64,000 nt of DNA, from the NCBI RefSeq assembly GCF_022965805.1, contig NW_027331364.1, positions 124,001 through 188,000 on the forward strand. Reading direction: 5' to 3'. Shown one piece after another: positions 1 through 11,190 of the stretch. The notes beneath the pieces were generated by a model. The model saw only the letters and a list, made by a program, of their open reading frames with translations, ran no database searches and was not told where the DNA came from. The stretch's first letter is position 1. Every line of letters begins with the position of its first letter. A program made the position numbers and the translations under genes. This DNA comes from Primulina eburnea (taxonomy: Eukaryota; Streptophyta; Magnoliopsida; Lamiales; Gesneriaceae).

Positions 1-468
1 CTCACAAACTCACAAGGAACCTCACGCTCTAGCACCTCTAAGCTCGCACCAACTCGCATCAACCACAAACCAAGCCATCTAGGACCTAGACAAGACCCTA
101 AGGAGCCTACCAGCACCACTGCCCCATCCTCATGCACAAGAGAAGTCGCGATATCATGCTGGCACCCCAAGAAAGCCAACTCGCGGCCCCTCCTCCTAGC
201 CCATGCTCGATCTTTCCCAAGGGTGGCACCAGCAGCACTCAGGCCTTCCTCAGTCATGGCTCAGACCCCACATGGTCTGGTGCAGGCCTTTGTTCAGCCC
301 CTCCACCACAGCCCTTGCCCCGTTCACAATACCTAACCCAACACCTTAGCCACGTAGCATACCCCTCTAGATCCTCAACCTTGTATTGTCCTCCATCAGT
401 TCCAGCTTAATCACAACGTCACTCACAGCCCTCACACCCTACATCAACAACTCAGGATAGTCCCCTTG
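1..468. other. Unassigned C-rich flank
   Basis: This is the sequence into which element M inserted. It holds a 92-codon proline/serine-rich plus-strand open frame (132-410) with no domain I recognise. The C-rich, simple composition resembles the middle of solo LTR H (about 60,960-61,330), so it may be the interior of a chromovirus LTR in reverse, but no end or repeat pair is visible to prove it. Confidence 0.3.
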
Positions 469-1876
469 TATTGCGTGTTTTCTTGATTGACAAGCGTACG
501 ACGTCAAGTTCTAGTAAAATGAATTTTTGAGTGCAAGTGTCGATCCCACGACGAATGTGCATATAAATGTATATCAATTCTTGTAATTAAAATAGTCTCG
601 AATTTAACTAGAAAAATCAATAAAAGGTTTTTTTGCATTGAATTAATGAATTGCAAAATTATTAACTAATTGCCAATTGAGGAATATATCAAGGAGAGAA
701 AATATTTAGAAAATGATTTCACTAAGTTTCCACGATAATTATTTTCAGTTAAATTTATATTCATGAATTCTAATTATTTAATAGCCAAGAACACTTACTT
801 GTTTTATTCTCCTTTTTCCAAGTGACGAATAAATTGTATTCGATTCTAATATTCCTAATTAAAATCTAAGTTTCATGGATAAATGCAAACAATGTTCTTA
901 CCTAAGCCTCGCTAAAGATATAAACCTTCCGAACGCTATAAACATTCAACGATGTATTTCTAATGATCTATAATCCTAGTCCCTCTCCCGAGTTTTAGAA
1001 TTAATCAGACAACGCACAATTTATGGCCGTTAAATTGCAGTAGAATAAACACAAAGAAACACAAAGAAACACAATTAAACGAGAAGGAATTCAATCAGAT
1101 AAAAATTGAGTCAAATTATCGCATCCACAAAGCTACATCATCCTCTAAAATTGAAAATTAGTTCATGACAAAATTTAAATAAAAACACCACAAGTTTAAA
1201 GAATTTGACATCTCTACACAAGAAATGAAAGGAGTAAAAGATTAGAAAGCAAATCAAAAGTTGCGTCTCTGTCCCCAGAATCGCCGTTCTTCGTCTTTGT
1301 GATCAATCTTCAGACTCCAGATCTTCGTCTCGTGCGTGCTCTCGCTCTCTTGTGTGTTTTTCTCCCAAAAACGGCTCTCCCGTTATGAACCATCGATTTC
1401 CTCTTTTAGCCCCGTCTCCGAGCCGTGAGTCGAAGCCCATTTTATCTTGTTTCGCCGCCATTAGCGCTGCAACGCTAAGTAAGTGGCGTCTAGGCGCCTG
1501 TCAATTATGAGGGTTAGAGCCACGGCGCTTGTTCTTTAGCGCCTAAATGCTTGACTCTTGACTTTTAGGCACTGCGGCGCTGTGTGGGCAGCGCCTCGGC
1601 GCTTATACTTCGGCAATGATGCGTCGCGGCGCTTCTTGGGCAGCTCTAGGCGCTTTTCTTTCGCACAAATGAGCGTTGTGGCGCTTGTTTTGGCGCTGCG
1701 GCTCTCTTCTATCGTAGATTCACGCTAAAAAACATAAATAATTGCTTTAAACCATCAACTAGTTGTTTATCCCCTGCACGACACAACAACAAAAAAAACC
1801 ACGCGTAATTCTGCTCGAAAACAGCATAGATCCAAAGGATTAACATATAAATTAAGTGAAATTCTAGCACTTATCA
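469..1876 (-). repeat. M 3' LTR
   Basis: Direct repeat partner of 11191-12159; the pair share long near-identical blocks, for example around 540-1400 versus 11,250-12,150. On the minus strand it opens with TGATAAGTGC directly after a purine tract and closes near 469 with CGCAATA, where the 5' LTR has CGCAACA, so the terminal CA appears mutated to TA. Confidence 0.8.
1450..1715. repeat. GGCGCT palindromic array in M U3
   Basis: Many copies of GGCGCT or AGCGCC, often paired as AGCGCC-NN-GGCGCT (for example around 1590-1603), interrupt otherwise AT-rich DNA. On the minus strand the array lies about 165-425 bp from the LTR start and ends next to a TATA-like GATAAAATGG (about 1439-1450). A related cluster recurs at 8645-8745 inside the same element. 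Confidence 0.8.
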
Positions 1877-1891
1877 AACCCCTCAAACTTG
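1877..1891 (-). other. M polypurine tract
   Basis: On the minus strand this reads as a purine-rich run (AAGTTTGAGGGGTTT) immediately before the LTR start TGATAAG. That is the expected place for plus-strand DNA priming in an LTR retrotransposon. Confidence 0.65.
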
Positions 1892-2764
1892 AACTTTTTC
1901 TAGTCCCAAGAAAAATTAAGAACAAAAATAGAAATGCAGACTCAAGTAAGAATTAACGCTGACAACTATAGTCATGCATATGCAAATAGTGACAGTGGCC
2001 TCAGATTGATCCATTTTTATGTAATTCATAATCACTCAAGAGTTACGTGTGTGTGTGATATGTCAATGTTCATTTACCCAATCAAATGCTCAAATAAATT
2101 TACAACGCACACTAGCTTTATAAACTCAAGGGATCTTCAGATCAGTCAAATCAAACTTCATAAATATAAAAATTAAATTACACAGATCCCACAGGACTTC
2201 ATTGGTAATTGTTTGGTTCAATAGATATTCAATGCAAGTATACCAAACGATGATGTTACACAATGAGATATTGACATGAAAATGATTAAGATTCATACTT
2301 ACTAACCATGTTTCTTAGGTATCTATAGGCTTGACTTGAACATCTTTTCTCCACTAGTATATTGGATAAATATGACAAGGTTAATAGGTCTTGTAGGCTT
2401 GTAACGTTAAGCTATGGCTCATGGCTACAATAAAAGGTATGAAACTCAAAATTTGAGAAAAATAATCGAATTTTTCATCATCTTCACTCTTATTTCATTC
2501 ACCATCACTTCATTGTTTTCTTAACAATCATATCCTCGATTTCCAATACTTTTTCTTTTTTTCGGCACTTTTTGATTCATTCCTTTGATTATTTTTCTTT
2601 TCTTGTCACTTTTTCAACTCCTTTTTTTCATTTATTTTTCTTTTCAAGGAGTACTTGATTCGTTACAACAGCAATGAACTTATTTCTATCAAGATTAGGT
2701 AGGAAAATAAGTGTATAAGCTTTATTAGGTACTTGTTGTGGGATGTAGAGTAGATACAAGTGAG
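1892..2764 (-). other. M 3' non-coding region
   Basis: There is no coding signal. The stretch includes a long T-rich tract (about 2500-2645; A-rich on the element's sense strand). An 80-codon frame at 1934-2176 has no domain features and is treated as chance. The segment continues on the other side of N at 7773. Confidence 0.55.
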
Positions 2765-2769
2765 GGCTA

Positions 2770-4551
2770 TGTGGGGACCCGGGCTCTAACTCAATTGCCT
2801 TTGGGATTAATTAGATCTTTGCTAGAAAATGTGGGTTAAAATTTTGCATTTATTATCAAAAACAATTGTATATAAATCATACATCAACACTATCTTTATT
2901 TTATTTCAACAAACATCGGTACATATCTTGTTCCATTACAGTCATACAAACTAGCGTTTACAACAAACTACATAGCAAATGTAAAACTACTAGTTCATTT
3001 TCTACGCCCGAAATCACCACACTATCCAATCTCAGTCACGCTCTCCTTGACCATGATCATGTCCCACTTGTTGTCATGCACACATACAGACACAACAACA
3101 GCCTAATACTCCGATGAAAACAAATCCCAGTATAAAACATGTATACATGCATGTCATGCAATTAAATACAAAATCATAACTCATAAATCAGCATTTATGA
3201 TACAATAGTGAATACTATTAAAACTTTTCGACTATTATTCTTTGACTCGACACATAGATAAGTCTAGGGATCCCGGTGTGAATAAGAAGTAACAGGTCTC
3301 CCACCTACTCTCCCAATCGGGGTGGCGGTACATCTTATTCTTGAACTTCGCCCTCTCTGTATCGAATATCTACAATAGGAGTCGATCTTCTCCTACGTAC
3401 ATCGATATCACCGAACATCCGGTATCTTGGCATATCTGCCAACGACTCACCTATCTCATGTGCATTGCTATAACTCTATAAACAAGACATAACCATATCA
3501 AATTATAAACAATCTAGTATGTGACTTAGGGAAACTCAAATAGAATCTGATTTGAGTTGTGTCTTCCCAAATCAACATTGAATTATACATTTCGTTGTTC
3601 AATCTATGTTGATGTCGAAGTCTTGACGTCGAAGCTTGTTGAGATCGATCTGAAATAACATATTCAATATGATCAACATTCAGCTCAAACCAGTACATGT
3701 ACGTGTCAATATTCACTCTCGGTACATTTCGACTGTATAACGGCGTAATCTCGCGATACCAACAACTCACATATCAATCTATCAATACTACTAACTCATA
3801 ACCATCACAATTACGTTCCATAATCTTAAAATCTGCATAACTGAACTCAAAACATGCTGGAAAATAATAAAAATATCATACGATGTCCGTTCTTCGATCC
3901 GGTTGCGAATATACTATCACCGACATCACAATAACAAATAATAGCAATCAAAATCTGATTTCCCCAATCATCTCAACTTCAAAACATGCTGAAACGGAAT
4001 AAAACTTACATCCTTTTCGTGGCCGGTGATGGGAGAAACAAGAATTTAAACTCGGGTCGAAAATCGGGCGGTTGGATTCTTCACAATCCAAAATCTAAGC
4101 TATAATGAAATTTGTGAATTCTAAGGACCTCAGTTCATTCTCCTGGAAGTCTGAATGAAGGAATGAATCAATATACATGTTAAATGGTGCCCAAGACATG
4201 TGTCAACTTAAAATTCATGCTGGACTTCTCGCACATATGCGCGCCCTTCCTTCGCGCATATGTGCGAGACATTCTGTCTCCGCGCGTAGCATCACGGTGA
4301 CTCGCGCATATGCGCGCCCTCCTATGGCGCATATGCGCTAGGTCCCTCAAAATTCTTCTCAACTCTCGGGTACCCTCGCGCATATGCACGAGTACACGTC
4401 GCGCATATGCACGAAGTGTTCTGCCTATTCCTCGCACAAAATTACACTCTTCTTTTAGGCTATCCCGGTCTGATCTGTTTCGTCTATAATCACATCACAA
4501 TTATCCACAATTCATTTCCGATTGTAATAACCAAATTCTCGGGCCTTACAT
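2770..4551 (-). repeat. N 3' LTR
   Basis: Starts on the plus strand with TGTGGGGACC and ends CGGGCCTTACA. It is closely similar to 5935-7767 along its length. It belongs to the same broad LTR type as D, A, I and L, whose ends read TGTGGGGAC and TGTAATGCCC on the corresponding strands. Confidence 0.88.
4219..4440. repeat. GCGCATATGCGC array, N left LTR
   Basis: About seven intact or one-mismatch copies of the 12-bp palindrome GCGCATATGCGC, usually extended to CGCGCATATGCGCGA, with irregular spacing. It lies about 110-330 bp inside the LTR's sense 5' end. Open frames over it (4180-4437) only spell out the repeat as alternating HMR and ICA-type peptides. Confidence 0.85.
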
Positions 4552-4567
4552 TTCTCGCCCCTTAAGA
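4552..4567 (-). other. N polypurine tract
   Basis: On the minus strand CTTAAGGGGCGAGAAA directly precedes the 3' LTR start. D and A have equivalent purine runs in the same place. Confidence 0.7.
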
Positions 4568-4660
4568 TACGATTTCTTCCCCGAAATCACAGACGATCAA
4601 AACATATCAATAAGAAGGTATAATAAAACTACATAAAGAACTCATATCAGTGGAATAACT

Positions 4661-5930
4661 TTGGGAATTTCTGTCTCATATCTGACTCCGTTTCCCAGGT
4701 AGCTTCTTCAATGCCATGACGACTCCATTGGTCTTTCACTAGCGGAATAGTCTTCGTTCTGAGTTGTTTGTCCTTCCAATCAATAATCTGAATAGGTTAT
4801 TCAATATAACTCAAAATATCGTCAAGCTCGGCTTCATCAAGCTGAATGACATGCAAAACATCAGGCATATATCTACTCATCATCGATACATGAAAGACAT
4901 CATGTATCCCAGATAGAGAAGGAGGAAGCGCAAGTCGGTATGCACGATCGCCAATTTTCTCAAGAATCTGGTACTGACCGATGTATCTAGGAGACAACGT
5001 CCCACGCTTACCAAATCTGACAATACCTCTTAAAGGAGAAATCTTCAAAAATACTCTGTCTCCCTGTTCAAACACTAATGGTCGAAGACGTACATTCGCA
5101 TACTTGGCTTGTCTATCTTGCGATGTATTCATTCTTTTCTGAATTAATTTCACCTTCTCAGTCATTTCTCGGATCATATCGGGCCCAAGTTCTGGTATTT
5201 CAGATATATCATCCCAATATAGAGGAGATCTGCACTTCTTGCCATATAATTCTTCAAACGGTGCCATCTCGATACTCGTCTGATAGCTGTTGTTGTACGA
5301 GAATTCACAAAGTGGTAGTGAATCTTGCCAACTAGCGCCAAAATCTAGCACTACAGCTCTCAGCATATCCTCTAGTGTCTGGATAGTCCGCTCTGACTGT
5401 CCATCGGTCTGAGGATGATATGCAGTACTCAGGTGCAATGTCGTACCTAAAGCCTGCTGTAAACTCTGCCAGAAATGTGAATTGAATCGAGGATCACGAT
5501 CTGATACGATGATTTCTGCACTCCTTGATATCTGACCACCTCTCTGATATATATCTCTACCATCTGATCATGTCGGTACGTCATTCTTTACGGAATAAAG
5601 CATGCTGATTTGGTCAATCTGTGAATCACGACCCAAATCGCATCACAACCCCGGGATGATCGTGGTGACTTCGTAACAAAATCCATGGAAATGTGATCCC
5701 ATTTCTATTAAGGAATAGATAAACTCTGAATTAAACCTCCGGGTTTCTTCCTCTCGGTTTTCACCTGTTGGCAATTCAAACATTTAGATACAAACTCTGC
5801 AATGTTTGATTTCATCTGTTTCCACCAAAACTGTATCTTCAGATCATTGTACATTATTCTGCCACCAGGATGAATAGTGAACCGTCTTGTAGTGCCAGAT
5901 GTTTCAGATTTGAAACAACAGATTTTATCA
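4661..5930 (-). pseudogene. N integrase and chromodomain remnant
   Basis: This is the C-terminal part of a Ty3/gypsy polyprotein: integrase, which joins element DNA to the host genome, followed by the chromodomain-like tail typical of chromoviruses. The zinc-finger region is recognisable at about 5750-5890 (CLNCQQ motif). The core includes [13 protein letters not shown] with the third catalytic acidic residue (about 5385-5425), and the end reads EEATWETESDMR near 4680-4720. An in-frame TAA at 4797-4799 separates the tail, and the upstream part is out of frame, so it is dead. The closest relatives in the window are the integrases of A and D. Confidence 0.85.
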
Positions 5931-5934
5931 GAGT

Positions 5935-7767
5935 TGTGGGGACTCGGGCTCTAACTCAATTGTCTTTGGGATTAATTAGATCTTTGCCAGAAAATGTGGG
6001 TCAAAATTTTGCATTTAATATAAAAAACAATTGTATATAAATCATACATCAACACTATCTTTATTTTATTTCAGCAAACATCGGTACATATCTTGTTCAA
6101 TTACAGTCATACAAACTAGCGTTTACAACAAACTACATAGGGAATGTAAAACTACTAGTTCATCTTCTACGCTCGAAATCACCACGCTATCCAATCTCAG
6201 TCACGCTCTCCTTGACCCTGATCCTGTCCCACCTGTTGTCATGCACACATACAGACACAACAACAGCCGGATACTCCGCTGAGAACAAATACCAGTATAA
6301 AACATGTATACATGCATGTCATGCAATTAAATACAAAATCATAACACATAAATCAATATTTATGACACATTAGTGAATACAGATAAAATTTTTCGACTAT
6401 TATTCTTTGACTCGACTCATAGCTAAGTCTAGGGATCCCGGTGTGAATAAGATGTAACAGGTCTCCCAAATACTCTCCCAATCGGGGTGGCAGCACGTCT
6501 TATTCTCGAACTTCGGCCCTCTCTGTATCGAATATCTACAATAGGAGTCGATCTTCTCCTACGTACGTCGATATCACCGAACATCCGGTATCTTGGCATA
6601 TCTGCCAACGACTAACATATCTCATGTGCATTGCTATAACTCTATAAACAATGCATAACCATATCAAATTATAAACAATCTAGTATGTGATTTTGGGAAA
6701 CTCAAATAGAATCTGATTTGAGTTGTGTCTTCCCGAATCAACATTGAATTATACCTTTCGTTGTTCAATCTTTTTCGATGTCGAAGTCTTGATGTCGAAG
6801 CTTGTTGAGATCGATCTGAAATAACATATTCAATAGATACAAGATCAACATTCAGCTCAAACCAATACATGTACGTGTCAATATTCACTCTCAGTACATT
6901 TCGACGATATAACGGGGTAATCTCGCGATATCAACAACTCACATATCAATCTATCAATACTATAACTCATCACCATCACAATTACATTCCATAATCTCAA
7001 AGTCTGCATAACTCAACTCAAAACATGCTGGAAAATAATAAAAATATCATACGATGTCCGTTCTTCGATCCGGTTGGGAATATACTATCACCGACATCAC
7101 AATAACAAATAATAGCAATAAAAATCTGATTTCCCCAATCATCTCAACTTCAAAACATGCTGAAACAGAATAAAACTTACATCCTTTCGTGGCCGGTGAT
7201 GGGAGAAACAAGAATTTAAACTCGGATCGAAAATCGGGCGGTTGGATTCTTCACAATCCAAAATCTAAGCTATAATGAAATTTGTGAATTCTAAAGCCCT
7301 CGGTTCTTTATCCTGGAAGTCTGAATGAAGGAATGAATCAATATACATGTTAAATGGTGCCCAAGACATGTGTCAATTTAAAATTCATGTTGGACTTCTC
7401 GCGCATATGCGCGCCCTTCCTTCGCGTATATGCGCGAGACATTCTGTCTCCACGCGTAGCATCATGGTGACTAGCGCATATGCACGCCCTCCTATGGCGC
7501 ATATGCGCGAGGTCCCTCAAAATTCTTCACAACTCTCGAGTACCCTCGCGCATATGCACGGGTACACGTCTCGCATATGCGCGAGGTGTTCTGCCTATTC
7601 CGCGCATATGCGCCCAGTCTGGTCGCGCATATGCGCGAGGTTCATTCCTCGCACAAAATTCCACTCTTCTTTTAGGCTATCCCGATCTAATCTGTTTCGT
7701 CTATAATCACATCACAATTATCCACAAATCATTTCCGATTGTATTAACCAAATTCTCGGGCCTTACA
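5935..7767 (-). repeat. N 5' LTR
   Basis: Pair of 2770-4551, about 50 bp longer because its GC array has an extra segment (about 7590-7650). No primer-binding site follows it on the sense strand; integrase sequence begins at once. Confidence 0.87.
7397..7655. repeat. GCGCATATGCGC array, N right LTR
   Basis: About eight copies of the palindrome, including two near 7600-7650 that are absent from the left LTR. The array therefore changed copy number after or during insertion. It translates in all frames into HMR/ICAR-like repeats, which are not protein evidence. Confidence 0.85.
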
Positions 7768-7772
7768 GGCTA

Positions 7773-8980
7773 ATTGTATGTCACTGAGACACACCACTTG
7801 ATTTTTTAAATAGGCTAAAAAATGGGACACTAGAGATGTTTCATGTTTATTCGGTAGGCTCAACGGCTTAAACGGTTCCAAAGATTGCCCAAATCATTCA
7901 TCTGTTACATATTATCCGTATTTCGCCTCGAAAAGTGTTCAAGCGAGTTCTAGATCACCGTCAATCCAGTGGTCAACTCATACAAACCAATCACATGCAA
8001 TTTTCAATCAAATGATATATGAGAGATGCACAAAGAAAGGTCCAGCATCTCAATCTACTCGAGGCTCAATGGGCTAACGAACAATAATAGCAATGAAAAT
8101 AGACCCAAAGACATTGAGAAAAATTGCCTAGATAATTTATGTGTTTGCAAAAGTCTCAATTATAATGTCCTGTAAAAATTACTAAAATTCAAATCCCTAT
8201 TGTCCATTTAGCATCGCAAGCATATAAATTGTCTATAAGCATTGATAGTATCAACAAACATGACCGTGCAACGATATTTGTGACTCCCAAACTATCATGA
8301 ATACATATATACATTAAAACCATGATTTCATTGTCATCATTGGCCACACAATGACGTATCCATGACTCTTCCTGACAAATTTTGTTTTAAATGAAAGACC
8401 AGACTCTACTATGCAGGTGATAACTATTAATGCAATTCATAGAAAAAAAAGTAAAACAGAGTGAACGATAGTGAACGACCCCCACCAAACTTAAGTACGT
8501 GCTTTGTTCCCGATGTACAATAATAGGGCAAGAAAAATATGGGAACACGTACCTCATACAGTGCATTTTAGGAATCGCTGTCCTCGCCTTACAGCTCAGT
8601 ATCCTCGTCATCATAATACTCCTTTTTTTTAAAAAAAAAAACACGAACTAGCGCCGCGGCGCTGAATAAGTAGCGCCCAGGCGCTATTCCCTCGCATGTC
8701 ATGGCGCTGCAGCGCCCTTGTGTGGCGCCTCGGCGCTGAGCCTCCTGAAAATTTACCCAATCAAGTCTTTGTCAAGCCTCGTTTTGATTGTACCTACAAA
8801 ATAAAACACAAATCAATGTCTAATCTTCACATGAAAAATTCAATAAAAACGCAAAGATAAAAAAATTACTGAAAATAAAATAATTAGAGAAATAAAACGA
8901 AAGCGGTAAACGATACTGATTGGGTTTCCTCCCAACAAGCGCTTGGCTTAACGTCATCAGCCCGAATATCACTAGACTGC
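7773..8980 (-). other. M internal region after the protease, no RT
   Basis: Where an Athila element should carry RT, RNase H and integrase, I find only non-coding sequence: scattered stops in all frames, an A/T homopolymer block (8622-8641) and a GC cluster (8645-8745). The 85-codon frame at 8387-8644 shows no domain. Together with 1892-2764 this forms the 3' part of M. Confidence 0.55.
8645..8745. repeat. Second GGCGCT palindrome cluster, inside M
   Basis: Contains AGCGCC-GC-GGCGCT-like, AGCGCCC-AGGCGCT and GCGCC-TC-GGCGCT units, the same motif as in the M LTR (1450-1715), but located in the internal region about 240 bp downstream of the protease on the sense strand. Confidence 0.75.
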
Positions 8981-9394
8981 TCAAGGTGGGTCATGTGATA
9001 TCTTGGATGCCTTGAGTTCTACCTTTTGACCATCAACCTCCATGGTCAATTTTTCTTGTCTCAAATCAATGACGGCTCCAGCAGTAGCCAAAAATGGTCG
9101 TCCTAAAATGATACGAAGATTCTGGATGTCCCCCATGTCAAGTACCACAAAATATGCTGGAAGCCTCAATTTATCGATCTGAAGCTCAACATCTTCTACA
9201 ATACCCAACGGTGTCCTGACCGATTTATCCGCCATCTGCAAGCTTAGTCCTGTGGGCCTCATCCTGCTCAGTCCAAATTTCTCGTAAAGAGAACTTGGCA
9301 TTATATTCACGCTTTCTCCTGAATCACAGATAGCTCTTTTCACTAATTGACCCCCTATTTCACATGGTACAAAAAATTCCCCGGGGTCTTGCAA
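8981..9394 (-). pseudogene. M retropepsin-like aspartic protease
   Basis: A 137-codon frame with the hallmarks of a retrotransposon protease, which cuts the Gag-Pol precursor: an N-terminal active-site segment ICDSGESVNIMP (about residues 22-33), a hydrophobic flap region, and a second conserved motif IILGRPFLATAGAVID (about 93-108). The active-site triplet is D-S-G and is followed by E where Athila-type enzymes usually have A. The frame opens without a clear own start, as expected for a domain cleaved from a polyprotein. It lies downstream of the gag remnants and upstream of a region with no RT. Confidence 0.8.
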
Positions 9395-9409
9395 TTTTTG
9401 AGAAAGAGT

Positions 9410-9592
9410 TCATTGCGAACCCTTATCATCTCCTCCAATAAAGGCCACATCTTCCAGCTCTGCAGACTGAATGTTAGAGTGTAGGTTCTTGAGATCTTCA
9501 AGAGCTCTTTTCTTTTGAAATTCAGCTTTCAATTGTAAAAATCTTTGGGGGTAGATAAAGTAAAGAAATATCAATGCATTGATCAAAATCAC
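9410..9592 (-). pseudogene. M gag-protease linker fragment
   Basis: A short open stretch between gag and protease. The lysine-rich piece near 9480-9540 (LKAEFQKKRALEDLKN) looks like the linker that precedes the protease in Athila-type polyproteins. It is out of frame with its neighbours. Confidence 0.4.
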
Positions 9593-10860
9593 AACTCTTA
9601 CCTTTCTTACCTTGAACTCCTTTGGCTGGAGTTGGCTTTTCGTCTCGGATAGGTGTGTGATCTGCCTTTCTATCTTCTATGTTTATCCTACCAATCTCCT
9701 CATGCTGAATAAAAACGACATTCACTTCCCTCAGATTTGGATCTGCAGTCTTTGGGACTGTGCCTAATGGATGAGACGTGAGTTGCTTCGTTATCTGTCT
9801 CACTTGCGACTCAAGGATTTTCAAGGAAGCACCAATACTTGCCATGTGGGTCTCTAGGTTGTCAAGCCTAGACTCAGTCCTAGCCATCTTCTTACCAGAT
9901 TCTAAACAAATGTCCCAACCAAGTCCTCAAATGATGGCTTCCATTCCCCGTTTGATGTATTGATCCTCGGTGGAGGATTCAATGCATTCTTATTATTTGT
10001 ATATGAAAATTCTCATGATTTCTCAATCCAGGGTGACAAGTATTAGGGGGAGGGTTACCTCGATATCCTCCATAGCCTCCAAAATTCTTGTTGTTGATGT
10101 ATTGGACTTTTTCAGGAGAATGTGTTTCTTCATCAACAACCGGTGCACATTCACCCTCTCCTATGTGCACCTTGTTCATAGCTGTTAATTGGGTGGTTAG
10201 TGTAGAAACTTGGGCGGTGAGTGATGTAATCGGATCCACAGCATAGACTCCAGTTGTTCTTGTTACTCCTGACCTCTCAGACGACCATTGGTAGCTATTA
10301 ATAGTCATCTGCTCAAGCAAGTCATAGGCTTGAGCAGGCAATTTGGCAAAGATCGTGCCACCTGCTGCTGCATCCACTGTTGTCCGTGTCTGACCATTCA
10401 ATCCATTATAAAACAACTCAATCTGCACCCTGTCTTCAAAACCATGATTCGGGCACCTCCGCAACAACTCTTTATACCTTTCCAAGGCTTCATACAACTG
10501 CTCCAAGTCAGTCTGTCTAAAAGTGCTGATCTCAATCTTCAATTGTGCGGACTTCGCAGGGGAAAATATTTAGAAAGGAACTTCGTCGCCAGCTCCTGCC
10601 ATGTCGTGATGCTCCCTAACGGAAATGATTGGAGCCATCCTCTTGCTTGGTCCCTGAGAGAAATGGAAACAACGGCAATCTAATAATATCGTCAGGAACA
10701 TTATTAATTTTTACCGTATCTATTATTTCCAAGAATGTTCTCAGGTGAACGTGAGGATCTGAAGTAGCAGTTCCATCGAACTGGTTTTGTTGAACCATAT
10801 TGATCAGGGCAGGCTTCAGCTCGAAATTGTCGGCATTTATGGTCCCCCGAGCAATGCTAT
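9522..10860 (-). pseudogene. M gag, broken by frameshifts
   Basis: Three consecutive minus-strand pieces in different frames (10798-10616, 10542-9979, 9887-9522) make up a retrotransposon Gag, the capsid protein of the intracellular particle. The first two carry the conserved capsid core with FDGTATSDPHVHLRTFLEI at the start and LYEALERYKELLRRCPNHG in the middle. The third is a short coiled-coil segment (LETHMASIGASLKILESQVRQ, about 9780-9860) that typically ends Athila Gag. No CCHC zinc knuckle is visible, as is usual for this branch. Confidence 0.8.
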
Positions 10861-11165
10861 AATAATGTGCATTGTTTACTGGTCTGAAGTGATCTCTGAT
10901 CGGTATATCCTATGGCGGCATATGTCTGTCATTCTCTCTTTTCTCATTCATGGCTAGGATTTCTTCCCTTCTAGCTTTTCTTAGTCTCTGTGCAGCTTTT
11001 TCCGATTTCTGGATCAAAGATAAGCAAGTCAGGCTTTGTGATCTTCGCATGCACTATCACACAGAGAAAAATGAATGAATCAGTAAATAAAAATAAACTA
11101 AAAACAACTATAAATTAAAATCTAGACTAATTGGTAACAATACTGATACAAATTCAAATTTGAAA

Positions 11166-11184
11166 CTCCCCGACAACGGCGCCA
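11166..11184 (-). other. M primer-binding site, Asp-tRNA type
   Basis: The minus strand reads TGGCGCCGTTGTCGGGGAG seven bases inside the 5' LTR. This matches the primer-site type complementary to the 3' end of plant tRNA-Asp used by Athila/Tat elements, with one difference (GTTGTC for the usual GTTGCC). Confidence 0.85.
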
Positions 11185-11190
11185 AAAACT

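Larger units (their letters stand above)
2770..7767 (-). mobile_element. Element N: internally deleted chromovirus
   Basis: A complete insertion flanked by the 5-bp duplication ggcta (2765-2769 and 7768-7772). It has two LTRs (2770-4551, 5935-7767), a polypurine tract, and an internal region of only about 1.4 kb coding for integrase and a chromodomain-type C terminus. Everything from the primer site through gag, protease, RT and RNase H is missing; the 5' LTR runs straight into integrase sequence at 5934. It is non-autonomous. Confidence 0.88.

Noticed and set aside
132..410. 92-codon Pro/Ser-rich frame as a host gene
   Set aside because: No domain, no promoter or intron signals; low-complexity C-rich DNA gives such frames easily.
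4180..4437. Open frames with repeated HMR/ICAR peptides (also at 7347-7773, 13184-13486, 36491-36787, 42574-42834, 57829-58126)
   Set aside because: They are the translation of the GCGCATATGCGC DNA repeat, open on both strands and in several frames at once, with no conserved start.
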